64,000 nt of DNA from Paenarthrobacter nitroguajacolicus (lineage in GTDB: Bacteria > Actinomycetota > Actinomycetes > Actinomycetales > Micrococcaceae): contig NZ_VNFK01000003.1 in the NCBI RefSeq assembly GCF_007786235.1, positions 1 to 64,000 on the forward strand, given 5' to 3'. Each line of letters starts with the position of its first letter. Position 1 is the stretch's first letter. The translations under genes were made by a program, and so were the position numbers. This document shows, piece by piece, positions 1 through 9,423 of the stretch. The notes under the pieces are model-generated. The model saw only the letters and a list, made by a program, of their open reading frames with translations. It searched no databases and had not been told where the DNA came from.

Positions 1-78
1 CAAGCACCACACAACACCCGGAGGTCCTCTTATTGCGTCACATCAATCCCGTGTCACCAACCTGCCGGGACACTACAG

Positions 79-3000
79 CTAGGCGTCGTCCTCCAACGCC
101 TTTGCCACGATTCGTTCCAGTTCCTCGGCACTGCCCAGATCGTGCGGGCGCACCACGGAATCATCCGCCACATAGTAGAACGCGGCGCTGACGTCTTCGA
201 GGGGCACTTCCTTGAGTCGCGCCCACGCCAGCCTGTAAACGGCAAGTTGCACCGCCCGCGTCGCCAACTGTTGGCCTGCGGGTCGCCGACCGGTTTTCCA
301 GTCGATGAGCTGCCAGCGGCCATCGGCATCACGGAACACGGCGTCGATACGTCCACGGACTACGACGTCACCAATTCGCGTTTCAACCGGCACTTCTACA
401 AAGGCCGGGGCGCGCTGGGCCCACTCTGACCGTTTGAACGCAGCCACCATGTCATCCAGGCCATAGGCCTCGTCGATATGCGAATCGGACCCCGGCGCTT
501 CATCAAGGTCAAGCATGCCCGTCGTCCCGAAGTACTCCTCCACCCACGCGTGAAAAGCTGTACCTTTCCGCGCTGATATGCCCGGTTCCCGGGGCACCGG
601 CCTGCGGAGCTGGGACAGGACCGCCGCCGGATCGGCGCCCAAATCGACGAAGAGGGACGCCGAGATGTGGCTCGGCAGGTGCACATCCTGGATGGTCTTG
701 CGTTGCCTCTGCCTATCCAGGAGGAGCTCAGCTTCTTGGGACCACTTCCCGGCTGGTGCGCTGAGTTCGCCCGCAGCTGCTTCCCGTTCGGCCGAAGGTC
801 CTTGGCTGTTAGGTCTCTCGATGTATTCAAGGACCATGGCCGCGGCCTGGTCCATGGCAAGCCTGCGGCCGGGAACAAGCCTCAGACGAGCGCCGGTCCG
901 CGGATCCGAAGGTCCCTCGAGGGGGTCATAAGGAAATTGGGCAACCTCAAGCGTTGCCGTCAACGGGCTGGCCTCCGGCAGGGCTTCCTCGGCAACGGAC
1001 TCCGGATGGATAACTGCCCGTCCAACCGGAAGAAGACTGGCTTCACGGCCAGCGCCCTCCAATCCTGCAAGGGGGGCCAACTCGGAGAGGAAGGTAGACA
1101 TGTCCGCTATCCCCGAGCGCGAGCCGTTCCACGCAGCGCTGGAGACCTCCAGTACGAACTTCGCCCGTGTGTAGGCGACGTACGCAAGCCTCCGTTCTTC
1201 TGCTTCTCCGTGGTGTTGAACCTCGGATTTGAAGTCCTTCTCCGCGTCCAGCCAGCCCTTTTGGTCAGGTTGATCGAGGTCCCACTGGGGAAGATCGCCG
1301 CGATCCCCCCGCAGAGGCCACGGCAACGCTGCGGCACCGCTGCTCCACCGTGAATCCCTGTTGCTGGGAAACGATCCTGCGTTGAGACCCGGGACGAAGA
1401 CAACGTCCCACTCCAATCCCTTGGAGGCGTGGACAGTCAGCAATTGGACGGCTTCGCGATTGGTATCAACCGGGGCGACGTCCAGGCCGCCTTCCTCGGA
1501 GGCTGCAGCTTCCAGCCACGACAGGAAAGCCAGCAGATCGATGCGCTGTGATGTCTGAAGGAATCCCGCTGCGGCGTCCTGAAAGGCATCGAGGTTACGG
1601 CGTGCCTGGTGAATGCTGGTGCCTGGCTTTGCCGCAACTTCGATGTCCAGGAGCATGGCGCGTTCGACTTCTCCAAGGAGCGTTGTGAGGTCGTCTCCGA
1701 TGTAGCTGCGGAGGGAGCGAAGTTCCGAAGCCAGGCTGGAGAGCCGGCTCAAGGCAGCAGCGCTCAGGCTCCTCCCCTGTCCTGATGTCCAGCCGGGCTG
1801 TGGGAGGTAGTCAAGTGCTTCCACCAGGCTGGCAGCATCGGTGACGTCGCTCTCGACAACCACGGAGGACGGGTCCTCGTCGGCGTCCATGTTTCCTTGG
1901 TGGGCGTCCGGAGCTGAGCGGCGACGGGCCAGGAAACGCGACCAATCGTTGAAGGCCATCAAGTCCGCCGGTCCGATCCGCCATCTGGCCCCGGCAAGCA
2001 ACCTCATCAGGGCATCGGATCGGCCCGGATCGGCCAAGACCCGCAAGGTTGCCACCAAATCCACAATCTCCGGCGTGTCGAGCAACCCACCCAATCCGAC
2101 GATCTCGTAGGGGATTCCCTGGAGCTCAAACTCGCGGCGAATGCACTCCATCTGCGCCCGCCGGCGACACAGGACCGCCATGGTGGGTTTGACCGGTGTG
2201 CCGTCCTTTTCTTCTTCAAAGACCGTCCGCTGGTAGCGCCGGACATCGCGGCCTATGACGGCTGCCTCGTCCTCGTCGGTTCCGAAGCGGCCGATGACAA
2301 CGCTCCCGTCCACCGCGGCAGGGCTCGGGACCAATGCCGGAACCGAGACGTGGCTGGAGGTCTCCCGCTCCCCTGCCGGACCTTCCAGTGCTGCTGCCCT
2401 GTTCAAAGGCGAGGCAATGGTGTTGGCGGCTTCCAGGATGTTCCTGCCGTTGCGCCATGCCGTGGTCAGGTACGAGGTTGGGGCCACGGAATAGGCCTCA
2501 GCGGCGCCGGACCCGTCAGTGTGCCGTACCGGGAATTCTTGAACGAAGTGGAAGAGCTGGCCCGCCGAGGCACCCCGGAATCCGTAAATGGACTGGTTGG
2601 GGTCACCAACTGCCGTGACTGCGTGTCCCTGCCCGAAAAGGCGCGAGAACAGTACGAGCTGGGCATGGGACGTGTCCTGGAACTCATCCAACAGGACCAC
2701 TTTGTAGCGCGCACGCTCAGTAGTGGCCGCGAGCGGAATTTCGCTGGCAATACGGGCCGCCAGGGCCACGAGATCTCCAAAGTCGAGGACGCCGCGTTGA
2801 CGCTTTGCTTCCTGATAGCGAACCACCATATCTGCCACGCTGGCCCGGGTCCTCAGCATGGCTGCCAAGTCTCCGGCGGCCTGCGTCGGGGACTTTTTGG
2901 CTCCTGCAACATAGGGAAGCTCCTCAAAGGTCTGGACGCGTTCCAAGACCCAGTCCCGAACAGCGGCCGGATCCTGAAGGTGCTCCGCGCACTCTCCCGC

Positions 3001-3603
3001 CAACTGGATGACGGCATTGACCAGAGTGGACTTGGCAGCGGTGAAATGTTCGTAGTCGCCGTCGTAGGCCTCCACGATCTCGCTGGCCAACTGCCAGGAC
3101 TGAGCCCCACCCAACAAGACGACGTCGCGCTCGATGCCAAGTCTCAGGCCGTAGTCCGAGACGATTCCGCTTGCATAGGAGTGGTAAGTGGACACTTTGG
3201 GTTCGAGGTCGTCAGCGCCGAGGAGGCCTTCGGGAAACCCAATGCTGCCGTCGTCCTCAGCCGCTATCCGCTGAAGAGTGGCGAGCTTGGTCCGGATTCG
3301 GCTGGCGAGCTCCCCGGCAGCCTTGCGGGTGAAGGTCACGCCGAGGACTTCCTCCGGCCGCACCCAGCCGTTAGCCACCAACCACACCACCCGGTCAGCC
3401 ATGGTTGCGGTCTTACCGGAACCGGCTCCGGCGATCACCAGGCGTGGGGTGAGGGATGAGGCAATGATGTCTGACTGCTCGGATGTGGGGTGGTTCTTCT
3501 CACCAAGGATGTCCGCGAGCTGCGACGGTGAGAACCGGGGTTCCGGAACGTCCGCCTCGCCACGAGTGCTGGAGGCAAAGCCGTCCAGGAGCTCGGTTGT
3601 CAT
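79..3603 (-). CDS. adnB: AdnB, helicase-nuclease subunit of AdnAB
   Basis: Second subunit of the AdnAB motor-nuclease that resects double-strand breaks in actinobacteria, where it takes the place of RecBCD/AddAB. Seen: UvrD-type Walker A (GAGSGKT, near residue 60), motif II DEFQD near 306, the usual SF1 helicase blocks, and a C-terminal RecB-type nuclease with GRIDAVF and DWKTG in the last ~100 residues. I start it at the ATG ending at 3603, which overlaps the adnA stop as ATGA; an earlier in-frame codon at 3639 would lie inside adnA. At 1174 aa it is slightly longer than I recall for mycobacterial AdnB. It is the last gene of the adnA-adnB pair. Bases 1-78 beyond its stop show nothing I recognise. 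Confidence 0.93.
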   Translation of the reverse strand: MTTELLDGFASSTRGEADVPEPRFSPSQLADILGEKNHPTSEQSDIIASSLTPRLVIAGAGSGKTATMADRVVWLVANGWVRPEEVLGVTFTRKAAGELASRIRTKLATLQRIAAEDDGSIGFPEGLLGADDLEPKVSTYHSYASGIVSDYGLRLGIERDVVLLGGAQSWQLASEIVEAYDGDYEHFTAAKSTLVNAVIQLAGECAEHLQDPAAVRDWVLERVQTFEELPYVAGAKKSPTQAAGDLAAMLRTRASVADMVVRYQEAKRQRGVLDFGDLVALAARIASEIPLAATTERARYKVVLLDEFQDTSHAQLVLFSRLFGQGHAVTAVGDPNQSIYGFRGASAGQLFHFVQEFPVRHTDGSGAAEAYSVAPTSYLTTAWRNGRNILEAANTIASPLNRAAALEGPAGERETSSHVSVPALVPSPAAVDGSVVIGRFGTDEDEAAVIGRDVRRYQRTVFEEEKDGTPVKPTMAVLCRRRAQMECIRREFELQGIPYEIVGLGGLLDTPEIVDLVATLRVLADPGRSDALMRLLAGARWRIGPADLMAFNDWSRFLARRRSAPDAHQGNMDADEDPSSVVVESDVTDAASLVEALDYLPQPGWTSGQGRSLSAAALSRLSSLASELRSLRSYIGDDLTTLLGEVERAMLLDIEVAAKPGTSIHQARRNLDAFQDAAAGFLQTSQRIDLLAFLSWLEAAASEEGGLDVAPVDTNREAVQLLTVHASKGLEWDVVFVPGLNAGSFPSNRDSRWSSGAAALPWPLRGDRGDLPQWDLDQPDQKGWLDAEKDFKSEVQHHGEAEERRLAYVAYTRAKFVLEVSSAAWNGSRSGIADMSTFLSELAPLAGLEGAGREASLLPVGRAVIHPESVAEEALPEASPLTATLEVAQFPYDPLEGPSDPRTGARLRLVPGRRLAMDQAAAMVLEYIERPNSQGPSAEREAAAGELSAPAGKWSQEAELLLDRQRQRKTIQDVHLPSHISASLFVDLGADPAAVLSQLRRPVPREPGISARKGTAFHAWVEEYFGTTGMLDLDEAPGSDSHIDEAYGLDDMVAAFKRSEWAQRAPAFVEVPVETRIGDVVVRGRIDAVFRDADGRWQLIDWKTGRRPAGQQLATRAVQLAVYRLAWARLKEVPLEDVSAAFYYVADDSVVRPHDLGSAEELERIVAKALEDDA

Positions 3604-6600
3604 TCGGTGACCTGCTTTCCTCTGGCGCACAACGGGCAAATATCAGGCAGGCGGCAACCGTGTCCGCCGTGACCACCTTTGCTGGGGTCGTGCCGAGCTT
3701 CGAAAGTGGCGCCCGACATCAAGGCAGCGGCTTCATTGACCATGCCTTCCGCCCAATTGTCGGCGGCTTCCAGCGGTTCCTGCTGCTGGACGGCGGGACT
3801 CTTGGCCTTGGTTCCCAGTTGGGCCAGCACTGCGCCACCGGGGACGAACGCGTTCGCCGACTCAGCAAGTGATCCGGTGCCCGGATCTTCTTCCCTTGTT
3901 CCGACGTCCTGGAAGGCGCCGTTGAGGACGGCCGCCTGATACGCACCCAGTTGGGGGTGTTTGGCCACTTCGGCCTTACCCGGTTGGCGCTTGCCAGTCT
4001 TGAGGTCGACAATCACCAGCCGACCCTCCGCATCGATTTCAAGACGGTCCACCTGGCCGCGGAGGACTGCGTGCCGGGTGGCCTCCATTTCAGGCCCTTC
4101 GGGTGAAACCACGTCCACCTGGACATCAGGTAGTCGGACCTCAAAGTCGTGTTCTACTGCCAGAAGGCTCCGGCCCTCACTGCGCATGATGAGGACATAC
4201 TGGGCCAACTTGCGGACCATGAGCTCTGCGCGTTGGAAATCGAGCTTGCCTTCCCAGTTGTCTTTCATGCCCAAGGTGGGCCAGCGCCGAACGAGTTCAG
4301 CCACATACTCGGCGCCTGAAGCATCGGGAAGCTCTTGGGCGATGCCGTGGACCAGCGTGCCCAGGCTGCGGGCGAAGTCGGTGGCCGCCTCTCCTCCTGC
4401 GGCCTGGACGAACCAATCAAGGGGAGATTTATGGACAGCCTCCACTTTGGACGGCGAGACGGAGACGGTGCCCCCTGGCGGCACCACGGCTTCTTCGGAG
4501 CTCAAAGGAGCCAAGCCCCACCACGTATCCGGATGCGCTCCGGGAACAGGCGGTTCCGTACTGGCAAGCCTGGCCAAAACCCGGGCCGCTTCGTGCGCCG
4601 CGCGGGCGTTGCCGGATACGGCATCGACTGACTGGACATGCTGCCGGAGTTCTGCGACGAGAGCCCTGAGCGTCATGGGCCGGTCTACGGGCGTATAGTC
4701 GCGCTTGTACTCCCCCGGACCCAGCGGTGCCACGTAGTCCAAGAATGAAGAGGGCTGTTCATCTTCCGAGGACACTGCGGTGCAAATCAGTACCTCCCGG
4801 GCACGTGAGACGGCCGTTGAGAAACTCCTGAGTTCGTCGTAGCGGATGTCGCGGAGCCTGCTCAGGGGTCCCCGTCGAAGGGCGTACTCCACCCCGTGTT
4901 CCACAGCATCGGCGTAGACCGTGCTACCCAGAAGTTCGCCGCGCAACCGCGTATTCGGCCAGACACCTTCCTGGAGGCCGGGGACGATCACCACTGGCCA
5001 CTCACGGCCGGCTGCACTGGCAGGGGTCATTATTTCCACGCAGGCTTCCAGCTGGGCGCGGGCCGCGAGGGTATCCATGGGCAGTTCCTGGTTCAACAAG
5101 TAGTCCAGAAATTGCTCAGGACCGGAACCAGGCAACTGGTCCACAAAGCGCTCGGCCGTATGGAACAACGCCATCATGGCATCGAGGTCGCGATCGGCAC
5201 GAGCCCCTGAGGCACCACCATCAAGGGCCATTTCGGCCCAACGGGAGGACAAACCGGTGGCCTGCCACAACGCCCACAAGACCGACTCGGCGTTGGCCCC
5301 CGGCCCGTTAGCGGCCTCGACGCCTGCGGCGAACATACGGGCGAGACGCCGGGCGGAGCTGCCCTCAATTCCCAACGTAGCCAGCGCTCCCGGCTGAAGC
5401 AGGGCTTCCACCAGCAAGGCGTCACTTGAACGGCCGCCACCACCCAGGAGTTCTTCGCGGCGGAGGGACTGCCGGAGCCTGCGGAGCTCAATGGCAGTTG
5501 CTCCTCCAATGCGGGACGTCAGGAGGGAAACCGCTGTTTCGGGGGTCAGTTTCTGCGGGTCCAGGACAACGGCGAAGGCTTCCAACAAAGGGCGTACTGC
5601 GACTTCGTCACGGACGGCGGAGTCCGCCACTGGAACCCGAACGGGAATCCCCTGGCCGCCCAGGTACCGCTGTAGCTGCGAGATTTGCCCTCCGTTACGG
5701 ACGATCACGGCAATGTCGCTGAACTCCCTGGATTCACGCAGTTGCGCTTCAAGGATGCGCTGCGCCACGTAGCGCATTTCATGGACAGCAGACGGCAGCA
5801 CGTGCCCCTCAACCCGGCCCTCCCCGCCGGAGTCGTGGGTGGCCGGATCCCGATGTACCGGTTGTTCCAGTTGCCGGGCCAGCTGGCCGCCCGAGCGCTG
5901 CGAGATCCTTGCAGCAACCCTCGTCCAAGCTTCGGCTAGCTGTGGCCTGTGGCGGTGGGTAACGGACAGCGGACGTTCAAGGACCGTTTGATGCGGCCCG
6001 CCCAGCAGGGACGGCAACTCCGCCACCAGATCCGGGCGTGCTCCACGGAAGCCCTGCACCACGGTATCCGGCGAGTAGGTCACCACGACGTCCTTGCCCT
6101 CCGCCACATCAGCCAGGAGCTCGAAAACGGCCGGGTTGGATTCCTGGGCGTCATCCACCAGGATGAGCTGGAGTCGATCGCGTTCAGCAGCGAGGAATTC
6201 CGGCGCATCCTGGAAGATCTGCCGGGCAGTGGTGATGATCCCGGCGGGATCGAAGGCCTCAGGCATGCGAAGGTCCAAGACGTCCCTGTACTCGCTGTAC
6301 AGCTCGGCGGCCGCCATCCAATCCGGCCGCCCGCATTCGTAGGCCAATCCCACCAGGTCTTCGGCCGTTCTGCCGGACTCGATCACGCGGTCGAACAATT
6401 GGCGGATTTCATGGCGGAAGCCGCGCGTGGGAAGGGCCGCAGCGAGGTCCTCAGGCCACGGGAGCCGGGAGCCGGGCCGGGAATGTCCTTCAAGCAATTC
6501 TTTGATGATGAGGTCCTGCTCAGGACCCGACAGGAGCTTCGGCGGCCGCGTCAGCGGCAGAACGCCTTCGGCCTTGGCGCGCCGGATGACATCGAAGGCG

Positions 6601-6944
6601 TACGACGCCCAGGTGCGTGCCGGCGTCGTACTGAGGCTCCGGTCCAGCCGCCCCGTAAAGGAGTCCCGCAAAGCCGCAGCTGCGTGCCGACCAGGAGCGA
6701 GAATGAGAATCTGTTCAGGGTTCAGGCCATCCTCGTGGACGCGGCGCACTGCGGATTCGACAAGTACCGTGGACTTGCCCGTTCCCGGGCCTCCTGGGAC
6801 AAGGACAGGGCCGCTCCCCTGCCGCAGGGAAACGACTGCACTTTGGTCCGGCGAAAGAACGGGTGCCGCGTAGTGGGTCTCACGCGGCGGCAGCAGTCGG
6901 AGAGCTGCAGGTGCCTGGCGGGTTTTGGTGGGAGTCGCGGTCAC
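3600..6944 (-). CDS. adnA: AdnA, helicase-nuclease subunit of AdnAB
   Basis: Partner motor-nuclease of AdnB. Seen: Walker A GGPGTGKST at residues 51-59, a motif II that reads VDDAQ rather than DExQ, a weak SF1 helicase core, and a C-terminal nuclease with RGQVDRLEI and VDLKTGKRQ. The extreme C-terminus has three cysteines (CRLPDICPLC), as expected for the Fe-S staple of AddB/AdnA-type nucleases. The position where the first cluster cysteine is expected, before the nuclease, reads HKSPLDWF, so that residue appears to be Ser. The start is GTG at 6944, overlapping the upstream stop as GTGA, and the stop overlaps adnB as ATGA, so the three genes are translationally coupled. 1114 aa. Confidence 0.9.
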   Translation of the reverse strand: MTATPTKTRQAPAALRLLPPRETHYAAPVLSPDQSAVVSLRQGSGPVLVPGGPGTGKSTVLVESAVRRVHEDGLNPEQILILAPGRHAAAALRDSFTGRLDRSLSTTPARTWASYAFDVIRRAKAEGVLPLTRPPKLLSGPEQDLIIKELLEGHSRPGSRLPWPEDLAAALPTRGFRHEIRQLFDRVIESGRTAEDLVGLAYECGRPDWMAAAELYSEYRDVLDLRMPEAFDPAGIITTARQIFQDAPEFLAAERDRLQLILVDDAQESNPAVFELLADVAEGKDVVVTYSPDTVVQGFRGARPDLVAELPSLLGGPHQTVLERPLSVTHRHRPQLAEAWTRVAARISQRSGGQLARQLEQPVHRDPATHDSGGEGRVEGHVLPSAVHEMRYVAQRILEAQLRESREFSDIAVIVRNGGQISQLQRYLGGQGIPVRVPVADSAVRDEVAVRPLLEAFAVVLDPQKLTPETAVSLLTSRIGGATAIELRRLRQSLRREELLGGGGRSSDALLVEALLQPGALATLGIEGSSARRLARMFAAGVEAANGPGANAESVLWALWQATGLSSRWAEMALDGGASGARADRDLDAMMALFHTAERFVDQLPGSGPEQFLDYLLNQELPMDTLAARAQLEACVEIMTPASAAGREWPVVIVPGLQEGVWPNTRLRGELLGSTVYADAVEHGVEYALRRGPLSRLRDIRYDELRSFSTAVSRAREVLICTAVSSEDEQPSSFLDYVAPLGPGEYKRDYTPVDRPMTLRALVAELRQHVQSVDAVSGNARAAHEAARVLARLASTEPPVPGAHPDTWWGLAPLSSEEAVVPPGGTVSVSPSKVEAVHKSPLDWFVQAAGGEAATDFARSLGTLVHGIAQELPDASGAEYVAELVRRWPTLGMKDNWEGKLDFQRAELMVRKLAQYVLIMRSEGRSLLAVEHDFEVRLPDVQVDVVSPEGPEMEATRHAVLRGQVDRLEIDAEGRLVIVDLKTGKRQPGKAEVAKHPQLGAYQAAVLNGAFQDVGTREEDPGTGSLAESANAFVPGGAVLAQLGTKAKSPAVQQQEPLEAADNWAEGMVNEAAALMSGATFEARHDPSKGGHGGHGCRLPDICPLCARGKQVTE

Positions 6945-7357
6945 ACAGTCATTTCATCATCGGGCACCGACAAAATATGGAGTTGACGCTCCAACTGGTC
7001 CGAGATCACATCAAGTTGGTCGAAATCGGCGTCTGTGGGTGCCCAACGAGCCGCCGCCAGATCCACTCTCCAACGGCCTTCACCTGTCCGTTGGAACGCT
7101 TCATACGCGCCATGAAGAGGTGTGGATTCTGCCAGGTAGTGTCGCAGTGCGTCGGCCTCATGGCCTGGGGGCGCCTCGCCGCTCGCCCGCAGGACACGCC
7201 ACCACGCCACGGAGCTGCCATAGTGGCTCATCACTGCGCCCACCTGCCGCGGGCCACCAGCGCCCAACAGTTCCGCGACGTCACCGTAGGACACGGCGGT
7301 TCCGGACGGAACGAGGTCCACAACGGCCAGTACCGCCGTCACATACTCCATCCGCAT
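6941..7357 (-). CDS. alkyltransferase-like (ATL) DNA-binding protein
   Basis: A 138-aa protein with the DNA-binding domain of O6-alkylguanine-DNA alkyltransferases. Seen: the helix-turn-helix region VSYGDVAELLGAGGPRQVG, followed by AWWRVL where true alkyltransferases carry PCHRV. The acceptor cysteine is therefore replaced by Trp, the hallmark of ATL proteins, which bind O6-alkylguanine without repairing it and flag it for nucleotide excision repair. It is the first gene of the adnA-adnB strand and overlaps adnA by four bases. The unusual part is a C-terminal extension of about 40 residues rich in acidic and aromatic residues. I infer a damage-recognition role. Confidence 0.82.
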   Translation of the reverse strand: MRMEYVTAVLAVVDLVPSGTAVSYGDVAELLGAGGPRQVGAVMSHYGSSVAWWRVLRASGEAPPGHEADALRHYLAESTPLHGAYEAFQRTGEGRWRVDLAAARWAPTDADFDQLDVISDQLERQLHILSVPDDEMTV

Positions 7358-7423
7358 GTGTTCAGCGTAACGGCAGGAGTGTTGGTACCCAAGACTGTCA
7401 GGGCCAGCCGGTAGCGTAAAAAC

Positions 7424-8134
7424 ATGAGCTCCTGGAACACCCTCTCCCGCGCCGCATTCGACCTCGAGACCACCGGGAAGAACTCTCGTTCAGCGCGGAT
7501 CGTGACTGCGTCCATCACCGTAGTGGACGCCCACGGGGAACTGATCGCGGAGCACGAATGGCTTGCGGATCCCGGCGTCGAGATCCCGCTTGAAGCCAGT
7601 GAAGTCCATGGCATATCCACGGAGAAAGCCAGGGCGGAGGGCCGCCCGGCTGCCGAGGTGACCCGCGAGGTCGCGGGCGTCCTTCAGCGACTGTTCGACG
7701 ACGGCACCCCCGTCATTGCTTTCAACGCCAGTTACGATTTCACCGTGTTGGCGGCAGAATCCGCACGGTACGGTGTTCCGCAGCTCACCCGCTTCCCGGT
7801 TCTGGATCCCTACGTGATGAACAAGCAGGTTGACCGCTACCGCAAGGGCAAGCGCACCCTTACTGCCCTGTGCGAGGAATACGGAGTGGACCTGACCAAC
7901 GCGCATACCTCTGCCGCCGACGCCTTGGCCACTCTCCGGGTCCTCGACGCCATGGCGGGCAAGTTTCCCAAGCTTCAGATGCCGGCGTCCACGCTGCACC
8001 AGTTGCAAGTAGACTGGGCAGCGTCGCAGGCCGCCGATTTCCAGCAGTACTTGAGGCGCAGCAAACCCACAGCTGTAATTGAGGGTGAGTGGCCGGTCCT
8101 TCCGCCCGAGGATGCAAGCCGCGGCGGTTTCTAA
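7424..8134 (+). CDS. DnaQ-like 3'-5' exonuclease
   Basis: DEDDh-family exonuclease of 236 aa, like the epsilon proofreading subunit of DNA polymerase III. Seen: ExoI FDLETTG at residues 12-18, ExoII with NASYDFTVL near 105, and ExoIII with H and AADALATLRV near 160. The C-terminal ~60 residues hold no domain I recognise. It stands alone, divergent from the ATL gene with a 66-base gap. In high-GC Gram-positives such free-standing exonucleases occur beside the polymerase-integral proofreading domain, so it may be a repair or nucleic-acid turnover enzyme rather than the replisome subunit. Confidence 0.85.
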   Translation: MSSWNTLSRAAFDLETTGKNSRSARIVTASITVVDAHGELIAEHEWLADPGVEIPLEASEVHGISTEKARAEGRPAAEVTREVAGVLQRLFDDGTPVIAFNASYDFTVLAAESARYGVPQLTRFPVLDPYVMNKQVDRYRKGKRTLTALCEEYGVDLTNAHTSAADALATLRVLDAMAGKFPKLQMPASTLHQLQVDWAASQAADFQQYLRRSKPTAVIEGEWPVLPPEDASRGGF

Positions 8135-8460
8135 GTCCGGGACAGCCGCCAGTCAGGTTACGTTCTGCGACGCAAGTCACAAGGATTTCGGGAACCCCGA
8201 AAAGCGCCCCAGCTGAGCGAGGATTCCACTAGTGGGCGCGCCCTTGGAATAGTCCGGAGGTGCGCGGCCCCTCTGAGGGTACTTTGTTCGGCAGAATCGA
8301 GCGTGAGCAACCATTTCTTCGATTCACCGTGCGCTGGTGGGCTGGTGACATAATTAAGTTTGGCGGGTTGAAGTCTGCTAGGGCAGCCAACCTTCGTATT
8401 GCTGCCGCATTCCCCGCCCACCGCGAAACGTCTCCGTGACCCGATGAAAGTGATTTCTTC
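8135..8460. promoter_or_regulatory. 326-base intergenic leader of the amino-acid ABC operon
   Basis: No coding sequence seen. A small hairpin TTTCGGGaacCCCGAAA lies at 8186-8202 after the exonuclease gene; it lacks a T-tract, so terminator function is doubtful. A -10-like CATAAT sits at 8349-8354 without a clear -35. Just downstream, GGTTG/CAACC with an inner CTGC/GCAG folds a nested hairpin at 8366-8392 in the presumed leader. The downstream ATG at 8461 follows a GAAAGTGA-type ribosome site. Confidence 0.4.
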
Positions 8461-9411
8461 ATGAAATTCAAAGCCCCTAAGTGGCTGTCTGTTGCCCCCG
8501 TGGCCGCAGCCCTGGTGATTTCCCTGGCAGCATGCGGCGGAGGAACCTCCGAGCCCAGCGGCACGCCCACCGACGCTCTTGCCGGCAGCGACCAGAAGTC
8601 CCTGGACACCTTCACCACCGCCGACGTGACGGCGCTGGACAAGATCGACAAGTCCAAGCTGGGCCTCATCACCGACGGCACCCTGCGCGTGGGCACCCTG
8701 TCTGACGCACCGCCGAACATCTTCATCGATCCGTCCGGCAAATTCACCGGCTACGACAACGAGCTCCTGCGCGCCATCGGCGACAAGCTGGGCCTCAAGG
8801 TCGAGTTCGCATCCACCGACTTCTCCGCGCTGCTGTCCCAGGTGGGCAACAAGCAGTTCGACGTCGGATCCTCCTCGATCTCCACCACGGACGCCCGCCG
8901 CAAGACGGTCGGCTTCACCAACGGCTACGACTTTGGCTACATGGCCATCGTGACCAAGAGCGACTCCAAGGTCACCGGCTTCGCCGACGTCAAGGAAGGC
9001 CTCCGCATCGGCGTTGTCCAGGGCACCGTCCAGGATGACTACATGACGAACACGCTCAAGATTGAGCCGGTCCGATTCCCCGACTACAACACGGTCTACG
9101 GCAACGTAAAGAACGGCCAGATCGACGCGTGGGTTGCTCCGTCGCAGCAGGCCGAAGGCCAGGTCAAGGAAGGCGACAACACCAAGATCGCCGAGAAGGT
9201 TGTCAACACCCAGAACTTCACCGCGTACGCCGTGAACAAGGACAACCAGCCGCTGATCGACGCCCTGAACTCCGGCTTGGACGCTGTCATTGCCGACGGC
9301 ACCTGGGCCAAGCTCACCGCTGAGTGGTACAAGGACCGTCCGACTGCCGCCGAGCAGACCCCCCAGGGCTGGAAGCCGGGCAGCAAGGCCGTCCAGCTCC
9401 CCGCCAAGTAA
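8461..9411 (+). CDS. amino-acid ABC transporter substrate-binding lipoprotein (family 3)
   Basis: Extracytoplasmic solute receptor of a polar amino-acid importer. Seen: a signal peptide ending in lipobox SLAAC (Cys at about 25), then a family-3 periplasmic fold with LRVGTLSDAPPN near 75, GYDNELLRAIGDKLG, and SSISTTDARRKTVGFT. The last two are typical of the cystine/glutamine/arginine receptor group. 316 aa. It is the first gene of a three-gene operon; the permease starts 12 bases after its stop. The substrate cannot be read from sequence. It is only distantly like the second such receptor at 50223. Confidence 0.9.
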   Translation: MKFKAPKWLSVAPVAAALVISLAACGGGTSEPSGTPTDALAGSDQKSLDTFTTADVTALDKIDKSKLGLITDGTLRVGTLSDAPPNIFIDPSGKFTGYDNELLRAIGDKLGLKVEFASTDFSALLSQVGNKQFDVGSSSISTTDARRKTVGFTNGYDFGYMAIVTKSDSKVTGFADVKEGLRIGVVQGTVQDDYMTNTLKIEPVRFPDYNTVYGNVKNGQIDAWVAPSQQAEGQVKEGDNTKIAEKVVNTQNFTAYAVNKDNQPLIDALNSGLDAVIADGTWAKLTAEWYKDRPTAAEQTPQGWKPGSKAVQLPAK

Positions 9412-9423
9412 CCAAGGCGTTCC

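Noticed and set aside
2350..3459. A 369-codon plus-strand frame inside adnB
   Set aside because: Antisense to the AdnB helicase core; the composition looks like a shadow.
6941..7357. A true O6-methylguanine methyltransferase
   Set aside because: The acceptor cysteine is replaced (AWWRV instead of PCHRV), and the protein is too short for the two-domain enzyme.
8186..8202. The hairpin TTTCGGGaacCCCGAAA as a firm terminator of the exonuclease gene
   Set aside because: Short, and followed by AGCGCCCC rather than T residues; kept only as a note in the leader.
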